From assembly GCA_013289065.1 (NCBI GenBank), contig JABDAP010000025.1:1-33469 (forward strand): 33,469 nt of DNA. The letters run 5' to 3'. The notes under the pieces were generated by a model. It was not told the origin of the DNA and did not search any database. It saw nothing but the letters and a program-made list of their open reading frames with translations. Both the position numbers and the translations under genes were made by a program. Below, piece after piece: positions 28,104-33,469 of the stretch. Numbering within the stretch: position 1 is the first letter of the stretch; each line of letters opens with the position of its first letter. This DNA is from Bacteroidota bacterium. Lineage in GTDB: Bacteria > Bacteroidota > Bacteroidia > Chitinophagales > Chitinophagaceae.

Positions 28104-28134
28104 AAGCCCCGGTAATTACCGGGGCTTATTTTTT
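28104..28134 (+). terminator. Rho-independent terminator after rpsG
   Basis: AAGCCCCGGTA and TACCGGGGCTT form a near-perfect palindrome (28104-28127), followed by an A and a T-run to 28134. It closes the rpsL-rpsG unit. Confidence 0.88.
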
Positions 28135-28610
28135 GCATTTAAGCCAGAAATTTTTGTTGTGAATGGATGTAATAAAAAAAGAAAAACCCTCTTTTTTCTA
28201 TTAACCTACGCTTTGTAGTTTAAATACTACAATTATTTTTTAAGTTAAATAATTGATTTCCAATTATTTATAAAAAAAATCAAAAAATTTTCAAAAAAAA
28301 ATTTCTAAAATGCACTACATGTCGTGTATACGCACTACATTTGTAGTGTAATCACTACTAAGTGAGGGAATAAATCCCGAAACCAAAGTGAAAACATCCA
28401 ATCCATATCCTTGTAAAAGCTAGTCTTTACAATCCAATTTATTCGCGATTATTTGATCCAAAAATGGCAACTCACATTTATCAAAAATCGCTTCCTCTGA
28501 TCAACCCGGTTCACGGGTTCTCTAAGCTGCACATCGCAGACAAAAAGCATCCAGAAGCAGTAACCGAAAAATCAAACAAACAGATTTTCGACCGAATTGA
28601 TCTAAATAGA
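28135..28610. other. AT-rich spacer and putative structured leader
   Basis: Between the rpsG terminator and the chosen lipoprotein start are 476 bases. The region 28200-28310 is extremely A/T-rich. It contains TTGTAGT/ACTACAA (28213-28219, 28226-28232), the CACTACA cluster (28312-28360), TTGTAAA/TTTACAA (28411-28417, 28426-28432) and the hairpin AACCCG-GTTCA-CGGGTT (28503-28519). A frame from ATG 28464 runs in phase into the lipoprotein gene, but those 49 residues do not look like a signal sequence. Confidence 0.5.
28312..28360. promoter_or_regulatory. CACTACA operator-like cluster with -7 box
   Basis: GCACTACAT occurs at 28312-28320 and 28332-28340, exactly 20 bp apart (about two helix turns). 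CACTACA-TT-TGTAGTG (28333-28348) is a palindrome, and CACTACTA follows at 28353. TACATTTG (28336-28343), a good -7 box, sits inside the palindrome, so a bound protein would cover it. No clear -33 box is visible, which would fit an activated promoter. It would drive the lipoprotein and T9SS genes. Confidence 0.45.
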
Positions 28611-29048
28611 ATGAAAACACTTATCACATTTATCACCATCCTGTTTTGCTCTATCCTGTTTTTGGGATGCAGTAAAAATTCGGATACACCTGTAACACCG
28701 GAAGCAAAGCTTGCTGCCTTACTTACAGGTTCAGGTAACCGTTACTGGCACTTAAGCAAACAATCGATCAATAATGTTCAGCAGTCTTTAACTGATTTTC
28801 AAAAGACATATACAAAAACATACACTGTTGACCCTTCTAAAACCAATGCAGGCGTTTTTACAAATTCAGATGGAACAACCGGTACATGGACAATCACTGG
28901 TTCTGTAAACTATGTTGAAAGCTTCGTAAGTGCCGGTGGGGTTGGTTTACAACTGACTTACCTGGTTAATAACATTACTGATAACTCTTTGGATATTCAA
29001 TACAGTGCCAATAACAAACTTGTAGAAGAAGTATATTATGCGTATTAA
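28611..29048 (+). CDS. Lipocalin-like lipoprotein
   Basis: Starting at ATG 28611 the product has 145 residues with a lipoprotein signal: hydrophobic segment L-I-T-F-I-T-I-L-F-C-S-I-L and lipobox F-L-G-C with the lipidated Cys20. The frame is open 49 codons further (ATG at 28464), but that extension would bury the signal, so I reject it. The mature part has W-H-L-S-K near residue 46 and D-G-T-T-G-T-W-T-I-T near 92, a pattern seen in lipocalin-like domains of Bacteroidota lipoproteins. The exact function is unknown. Its last 11 bases overlap the next gene, suggesting translational coupling. Confidence 0.75.
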   Translation: MKTLITFITILFCSILFLGCSKNSDTPVTPEAKLAALLTGSGNRYWHLSKQSINNVQQSLTDFQKTYTKTYTVDPSKTNAGVFTNSDGTTGTWTITGSVNYVESFVSAGGVGLQLTYLVNNITDNSLDIQYSANNKLVEEVYYAY

Positions 29049-29556
29049 TAAAGGAACATATCTTTTCATCCTCTTTTTGCTTGCCTGCACTACAGGTATG
29101 GCACAGATGAGTATGTCTCCTATCGCAATGTCAAGCAGCGCTGTTACAGTAAGTGGTGGAAACCCGATAGTAATGGACGGTAAGGGCAAATGTTTAAAAG
29201 TTTCTTCAGGTCTTGGTGCAATGGAAACAGTTAATAACGCAAAAGGTGTTTTCGGTGCTTCATGTGTTGAAACTGCACCGGTTGCTACAGTGGTTTCTCT
29301 TACATCTGTTCAGGTATATCCTAACCCTACACACGGTATCAGCACTTTGAAATGTCAGGGACAGTTTGACGCTAACCTGTCTTGCCAGGTACGCATCATG
29401 AGTATCGACGGAAGGACGATGATGAGCAAAATGGTTTTGATGAAAGATGTTCAGGCTGGATACACAATCGATGCAAGTTCATATGCAGCCGGAACTTATG
29501 TTGTTAACCTGAGCTTTATGAGCCAGAATTATAATGTGAAATTGATTAAATTATAA
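29038..29556 (+). CDS. Small T9SS-secreted protein with type A sorting domain
   Basis: The 172-residue product has a signal peptide (M-R-I-N-K-G-T-Y-L-F-I-L-F-L-L-A, cleavage after G-M-A-Q at 23). Residues 91-172 form a type A sorting domain (V-Q-V-Y-P-N-P-T-H-G, then V-R-I-M-S-I-D-G-R-T, then Y-A-A-G-T-Y-V-V-N-L, ending V-K-L-I-K-L). The passenger between them is only about 67 residues, Met- and Ser-rich at its start, with Cys52 and Cys76 as a possible disulfide. I do not recognise the passenger. The start overlaps the lipoprotein gene by 11 bases, so the two probably act together at the cell surface. Confidence 0.82.
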   Translation: MRINKGTYLFILFLLACTTGMAQMSMSPIAMSSSAVTVSGGNPIVMDGKGKCLKVSSGLGAMETVNNAKGVFGASCVETAPVATVVSLTSVQVYPNPTHGISTLKCQGQFDANLSCQVRIMSIDGRTMMSKMVLMKDVQAGYTIDASSYAAGTYVVNLSFMSQNYNVKLIKL

Positions 29557-29589
29557 TAGATCACGGGGAAACGGTGAGTGTATATTCGG

Positions 29590-29597
29590 TATCTTTG
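29590..29597 (+). promoter_or_regulatory. -7 promoter box before the 30-bp repeat frame
   Basis: TATCTTTG fits TAnnTTTG exactly and ends 4 bases before the ATG at 29602. No TTG is seen at the expected -33 position. If used, the transcript would start at or next to that ATG. Confidence 0.35.
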
Positions 29598-29601
29598 TAG
29601 T

Positions 29602-29784
29602 ATGGTAACTACGCTTTTTTACGGATACCTCCCTGTGGTCAGGAAGATTTTTTGTAGCAAGTTTGGCAAAAAGATGTTTACATATCCTATGAAAAACTAT
29701 TTTTTGGCCACATGTCCTATGAAAAACTATTGTTTGAGGCCGTATCCTATGAAAAACTATTTTACTGTTGTTAGCGGTATATGA
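29602..29784 (+). CDS. Doubtful 60-codon frame with three 10-residue repeats
   Basis: The frame from ATG 29602 gives 60 residues; an earlier ATG at 29578 would add eight. It has no recognised domain. The C-terminal half contains P-M-K-N-Y three times at 10-residue intervals, produced by the 30-bp repeats below. A Lys/Arg-containing N-terminal part (V-V-R-K-I-F-C-S-K-F-G-K-K) precedes them. The support for a real gene is the -7 box directly in front and the in-phase repeats. The region might equally be non-coding. Confidence 0.3.
   Translation: MVTTLFYGYLPVVRKIFCSKFGKKMFTYPMKNYFLATCPMKNYCLRPYPMKNYFTVVSGI
29685..29760 (+). repeat. Three 16-bp repeats at exact 30-bp spacing
   Basis: TCCTATGAAAAACTAT occurs identically at 29685-29700, 29715-29730 and 29745-29760. 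The 14-base spacers differ from one another. Each copy contains an in-frame ATG followed by K-N-Y. The repeats are too short and too few for a CRISPR array. Confidence 0.85.
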
Positions 29785-29844
29785 GTAATATATTGTTAAC
29801 TATTAACGTTTTATCTAATGTTTAGTTACTATAAAACTATGTTT

Positions 29845-30681
29845 ATGAAACTTCTGATTAGAAACTTACTGCTTGCCTGCTGCCTGTTTGTAGCGGGTAC
29901 TGCTGTAGCCCAGCCTCCTGCAGGTATAAATTTTCAGGCTGTTGCAAAAGATGCCATGAACAATGTTGCGAAGAACAGGCCCATTTATGTAAAAATTGCC
30001 ATTTTTCAAAAATCAGTTGTAAATGGCATAAATGTTTGGGAAGAAGCGTTTGAAACAACATCGAATGACGATGGCCTGTTTTTGGTTGTAATCGGACAGG
30101 GAACTAAAACATCCGGCACTTTACTAAGCGGTATCGATAAGATCGATTGGGCCAACGGTCCTTTTTTCGTAAGTACGAAAGTAGCGGTGGCGCCTTCCAT
30201 TCCTGCACCATGGTGGTTGCCGGCTGATAATTATGTTGATATCGGATCCGTTCAGATGATGAGTGTTCCTTATGCATTGTTTGCGGGTAATGCCAGTGTA
30301 ACGAATGTTAACACGAGTATTCCTCCCGGCCCGAACAATACTTTTCTTATTACAGATAGTGCCGGCAATGTTAACTGGGCCAAACCTGCCGCCGCTCAGC
30401 AATCAGTTACCACCATCACAAACTTTAACCTGAATTTCGTGGTGAGCACGGGAACAAGTATAGATATCCCTGCCAACACAACTGCTGTTGCTTCTGTTAC
30501 CGTTCTTGGTGTTAGAAAAGGAGATCCTATTCTTGTTACTGCACAGGATGATTACACCAATTGGGCGGTTTACAGTGCGTGGGTTTCGGCCGATGATACA
30601 GTAATGGTAAGGTTTGCGAATTATACAGAAGACCCGGTGTCTGTGAATGGCAGCCAGTATAAAATAGTCGTCATAAAATAG
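29845..30681 (+). CDS. Secreted protein with N-terminal Q-A-V-A-x-D domain
   Basis: From ATG 29845 the product has 278 residues; ATGs at 29818 and 29839 are in frame but put residues before an otherwise ideal signal peptide (cleavage after A-V-A-Q at 23). Residues 24-150 form a domain common at the start of Bacteroidota tail-fibre-like or collagen-like surface proteins: P-A-G-I-N-F-Q-A-V-A-K-D, then E-E-A-F-E-T-T-S-N-D-D-G-L-F-L-V-V-I-G-Q-G, then I-D-W-A-N-G and S-V-P-Y-A-L-F-A. Residues 150-278 are beta-rich with no recognised domain. The giant repeat protein starts 79 bp downstream, and the two probably belong to one surface structure. Confidence 0.8.
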   Translation: MKLLIRNLLLACCLFVAGTAVAQPPAGINFQAVAKDAMNNVAKNRPIYVKIAIFQKSVVNGINVWEEAFETTSNDDGLFLVVIGQGTKTSGTLLSGIDKIDWANGPFFVSTKVAVAPSIPAPWWLPADNYVDIGSVQMMSVPYALFAGNASVTNVNTSIPPGPNNTFLITDSAGNVNWAKPAAAQQSVTTITNFNLNFVVSTGTSIDIPANTTAVASVTVLGVRKGDPILVTAQDDYTNWAVYSAWVSADDTVMVRFANYTEDPVSVNGSQYKIVVIK

Positions 30682-30760
30682 TAATAATTACAATCCTTAT
30701 TATGAAAATAATATTTGATTCATTCGATAAAACTTAGTTAACGGAGAAATTATATTGATA

Positions 30761-33469
30761 GTGAGTATTTTGAAACGCAATTATGGTAAGCATGTCATAG
30801 GTATCTGTGTCATGCTCTTCTCATTGGTATATATGGCCAATGCGCAGCACCTTGGGGATAACCTGGGGAACCATACTGCTAATCAAGATCTCCAGATGGT
30901 GAATCACTTCATCCTTAATGCCAAAGGAATTGTGATTGGGAACACAACTCTTCTTAATAACAGTATTGGTTTGCAGATAGATGGAAATGATAAGGCGCTC
31001 TTAATACCGCGGATCTCAGACACAAATAATATTATTACTGCTGTAAAAGGAATGCTGGTGTATCAAACCAAAGATGACAGGTTCTATGTACGTGAAATAA
31101 ATCCGAAGAACCATCTTGAACAATGGGTAACTTTTGGTACGGTTGATTCCAGCTCTGGCGTAACTACTTTGAATGGAAATATTGGCGACCTGGTACTCAC
31201 TGCTGATTCGGGTTCGGGTATCTCTATCGTGACAACTACTGCCAGCGGGGTTACTACTTTAAAAATCGTTGCTGATACTTCGGCTGCTATCTGGAATGCC
31301 CGCAAATTACAGGGAAGAATTATTTCAAATACAGTTCCTACGGCTGGCCAGGCGTTAGTTTGGGATGGCAGTGCATGGACGCCGGTTTCCGTTTCGCAGA
31401 TCAGTTTTACCGGTAACGGAACTAACACTGATTCAATTGTAACCACACTTAATGGTGCATTAAGAAAAATACCGTCAAGTAATTTTCTTTTTACTACGGA
31501 TACGGCGAGTATGCTCAGCAACCGACTTAAGATCAGCGATACGGCATTAATGTTGAGTGGTTATGTGCGTATAGGAAATGTACCGGCAACGGGTGTTACC
31601 AGTGTGTCGATAGTTTCTGCTAACGGGATCTCGGGTACGGTAGCCAATCCAACCACCACACCGGCAATCACACTCACTTTAGGAAATATCACACCTACTT
31701 CTGTTTCAGCATCAGGGGCTATATCAGGCAATACGCTTGCCGGAACAATTGTAACGCCCGCACAACCAAATATTACATCGCTCGGGCGGTTATCGAATTT
31801 ATCGGTCAGCGGAATAATTGAGGGCGGCGTATTCAGCGGTATACTATCTCCCGGAACGATTGCCAGTATAACGAATCTTTCAACTTTTACCAATATTACC
31901 GTAACTGGTTTTGCAAATATCGGAACGATCAGCGGAACGATCTTAACGGCTAATCAGCCGAATATTACCACTGTTGGTACTTTAACGAATTTAACGGTTG
32001 CAGGTACCGTAGTTGCGAATACGATCAGCGGAACATTAAGTGCGGGAACGCAGAATAGTATTACAGCACTCGCCAATCTGCAGAATATTACTTTATCAGG
32101 AAATGTAACGGCAAATACATTAAGTGTAAATACCGCAAGTATTGCTAATCTTTCAGGATTAAATAACCTGACTGTAACAAACGGTATCATAGCCAACGCG
32201 ATCAGTGGCACGCTTACAACAGGCAATCAACCAAACATTACTACGCTTGGTACACTCACCAATTTAACTGTTGCAGGAAATGTAACAGCGAATAACCTTA
32301 GCGCTGCTGCTGCAACGATCACGAATATCAGTGGTGTACAGAATATTACAGTATCGGGTATGATCGTCGGAGGAACCTTCAGCGGTATTTTATCTCCCGG
32401 AACGATTGCCAGTATAACAGGATTAAACACATTCACGAATATTACGGTAACCGGCTTTGCAAATATCGGAACGATCAGCGGAACATTGCTTACATCGAAC
32501 CAGCCAAACATTACCAATGTTGGAACACTTGGCGGATTAACAGTAACCGGAACGATCATCGGCGGAACATTCAGCGGATCGTTGTCTCAGGGTACGCTTG
32601 ATGGTATTACATCGCTTGCTAAACTGGCAGCGATCACAGTAAGTGGTAATGTAACAGCGAACACGTTGAGTGTAATTACTGCAAGCATTTCGAATCTTGG
32701 CGGATTGCAAAACCTTACTGTAACAAATAATATCTCCACGAACACCATCAGTGGAACCATTACAACATCGAATCAACCAAACATCACCAACGTTGGAACA
32801 CTTGGCGGATTAATTGTATCAGGTACAGTAACAGCAAATACTATCAGTGCAACTAATGCAATACTTACCAACATAAGCGGTTTACAGAACATAACCGTAA
32901 CAGGTAATATAGTAGGTGGCACATTTAGCGGATTGTTGTCGCAGGGTACGCTTGATAATATTACATCGCTGGGAAAACTTGCGGCAATAACTGTATCAGG
33001 TAATATCAGTTCTAATACGATCAGTGCAGTTACTGCAACGATCACGAATCTTGGGGGTTTACAAAATCTTACCGTAGCAAATAATATTACAGCGAACACG
33101 ATCAGTGGAACGATCACAACAGGTAACCAACCGAATATCACCAATGTCGGAACACTTGGCGGATTAACAGTATCAGGCACAGCGACAGCCGGAACATTTA
33201 GTGGTGCACTGGCAGGAACCTTACTTACATCAAACCAACCGAACATTACCAATGTCGGTGACCTTGGCGGACTAACAGTAACCGGAACGATCATCGGCGG
33301 AACCTTCAGTGGTGTACTGGCTCCGGGAACACTCAACAGTATTACCTCACTTGGTAACCTTAGCGCATTAACCGTAACAGGCCAGGTAACAGCAGCATCC
33401 TTAAGCGGATCACTGATCGGAACACTGACCTCATCGAACCAACCAAATATCACAAACGTTGGAACACTT
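30761..33469 (+). CDS. Giant beta-repeat surface protein, tail-fibre-like, 3' end outside window
   Basis: The frame is open from 30731 to the window end with no stop; from GTG 30761 it gives 903 codons so far. The GTG start yields a good signal peptide (cleavage after M-A-N-A-Q at 29); TTG 30770 is an alternative, and the first in-frame ATG (30812) would cut into the signal. Residues 30-160 resemble the N-terminus of Bacteroidota tail-fibre-like proteins. I-W-N-A-R-K-L-Q-G with Trp178, then G-Q-A-L-V-W-D-G-S-A-W-T-P, are typical of the group. From about residue 334 it consists of beta repeats N-Q-P-N-I-T-x-V-G-T-L-x-x-L-T-V, several of them 91 residues apart. Such proteins often end in an intramolecular chaperone domain, but that end is not in view. 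Confidence 0.82.
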   Translation, partial: MSILKRNYGKHVIGICVMLFSLVYMANAQHLGDNLGNHTANQDLQMVNHFILNAKGIVIGNTTLLNNSIGLQIDGNDKALLIPRISDTNNIITAVKGMLVYQTKDDRFYVREINPKNHLEQWVTFGTVDSSSGVTTLNGNIGDLVLTADSGSGISIVTTTASGVTTLKIVADTSAAIWNARKLQGRIISNTVPTAGQALVWDGSAWTPVSVSQISFTGNGTNTDSIVTTLNGALRKIPSSNFLFTTDTASMLSNRLKISDTALMLSGYVRIGNVPATGVTSVSIVSANGISGTVANPTTTPAITLTLGNITPTSVSASGAISGNTLAGTIVTPAQPNITSLGRLSNLSVSGIIEGGVFSGILSPGTIASITNLSTFTNITVTGFANIGTISGTILTANQPNITTVGTLTNLTVAGTVVANTISGTLSAGTQNSITALANLQNITLSGNVTANTLSVNTASIANLSGLNNLTVTNGIIANAISGTLTTGNQPNITTLGTLTNLTVAGNVTANNLSAAAATITNISGVQNITVSGMIVGGTFSGILSPGTIASITGLNTFTNITVTGFANIGTISGTLLTSNQPNITNVGTLGGLTVTGTIIGGTFSGSLSQGTLDGITSLAKLAAITVSGNVTANTLSVITASISNLGGLQNLTVTNNISTNTISGTITTSNQPNITNVGTLGGLIVSGTVTANTISATNAILTNISGLQNITVTGNIVGGTFSGLLSQGTLDNITSLGKLAAITVSGNISSNTISAVTATITNLGGLQNLTVANNITANTISGTITTGNQPNITNVGTLGGLTVSGTATAGTFSGALAGTLLTSNQPNITNVGDLGGLTVTGTIIGGTFSGVLAPGTLNSITSLGNLSALTVTGQVTAASLSGSLIGTLTSSNQPNITNVGTL
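31952..33469 (+). repeat. 273-bp (91-codon) tandem repeats within the giant surface gene
   Basis: The N-Q-P-N-I-T block begins at 31952, 32225, 32498 and 32771, exactly 273 bp apart each time. It recurs at 33125, 33233 and 33437 with other spacings (354, 108 and 204 bp), and a variant lies at 31760. Within a 91-residue unit, N-L-T-V/N-I-T-V turns are spaced 32 or 27 residues apart in varying order. The pattern points to a modular beta-helix. Confidence 0.85.

Noticed and set aside
28464..28610. A 49-codon N-terminal extension of the lipoprotein
   Set aside because: It would place 49 polar residues before a standard lipoprotein signal peptide; the internal ATG at 28611 gives a normal signal and lipobox.
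29685..29760. CRISPR array
   Set aside because: There are only three 16-bp repeats with 14-bp spacers, below the size of known repeats and spacers, and no cas gene is in the window.
31084..33453. Six minus-strand reading frames with V-P-x-V-M-F-G-type repeats
   Set aside because: They are exact antisense shadows of the N-Q-P-N-I-T repeats of the plus-strand gene. They start mid-repeat and lack signal peptides or domains.

Overview
The window looks like chromosomal DNA of a Bacteroidota bacterium, most likely of the Chitinophagaceae. The signs are TAnnTTTG-type promoter boxes, type IX secretion (T9SS) sorting domains, the short form of PurL, a DUF4407 membrane protein, a ComA-like gene directly before aroE, and a tail-fibre-like surface protein with N-Q-P-N-I-T repeats. 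No tRNA, rRNA, insertion sequence or CRISPR array was found.

Region 1 (1-21738) is mostly housekeeping: purL, an hldD-like epimerase, proC, pyrG, a secreted dipeptidyl peptidase IV, a DUF4407 protein (-), yidC, two small exported proteins that converge, a TPR protein, the comA-like gene with aroE, a cation diffusion facilitator (-), a DUF3943 outer-membrane protein, a minus-strand group (a HolD-like unknown, rdgB, a hotdog thioesterase) and ilvE. The spacers carry dispersed hairpin repeats. One class is built of 7-bp units (6-100, 3182-3207, 3479-3511, 8633-8709). Two repeats have become part of the hldD reading frame.

Region 2 (21743-26901, -) is one large T9SS cargo gene split into three frames by two homopolymer shifts (G7 at 22812-22818, A6 at 22308-22313). 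Region 3 (27133-28134) is rpsL-rpsG with a very good promoter and a terminator, without fusA behind it.

Region 4 (28200-33469) is a locus for exported proteins. It holds an operator-like CACTACA cluster, a lipoprotein overlapping a tiny T9SS cargo, a short reading frame with three 16-bp repeats exactly 30 bp apart, a secreted protein with the Q-A-V-A-x-D domain, and a giant repeat protein that is open from 30761 to the window end (903 codons, no stop). That last gene has no complete reading frame here and is easily missed, because long antisense frames cover it.
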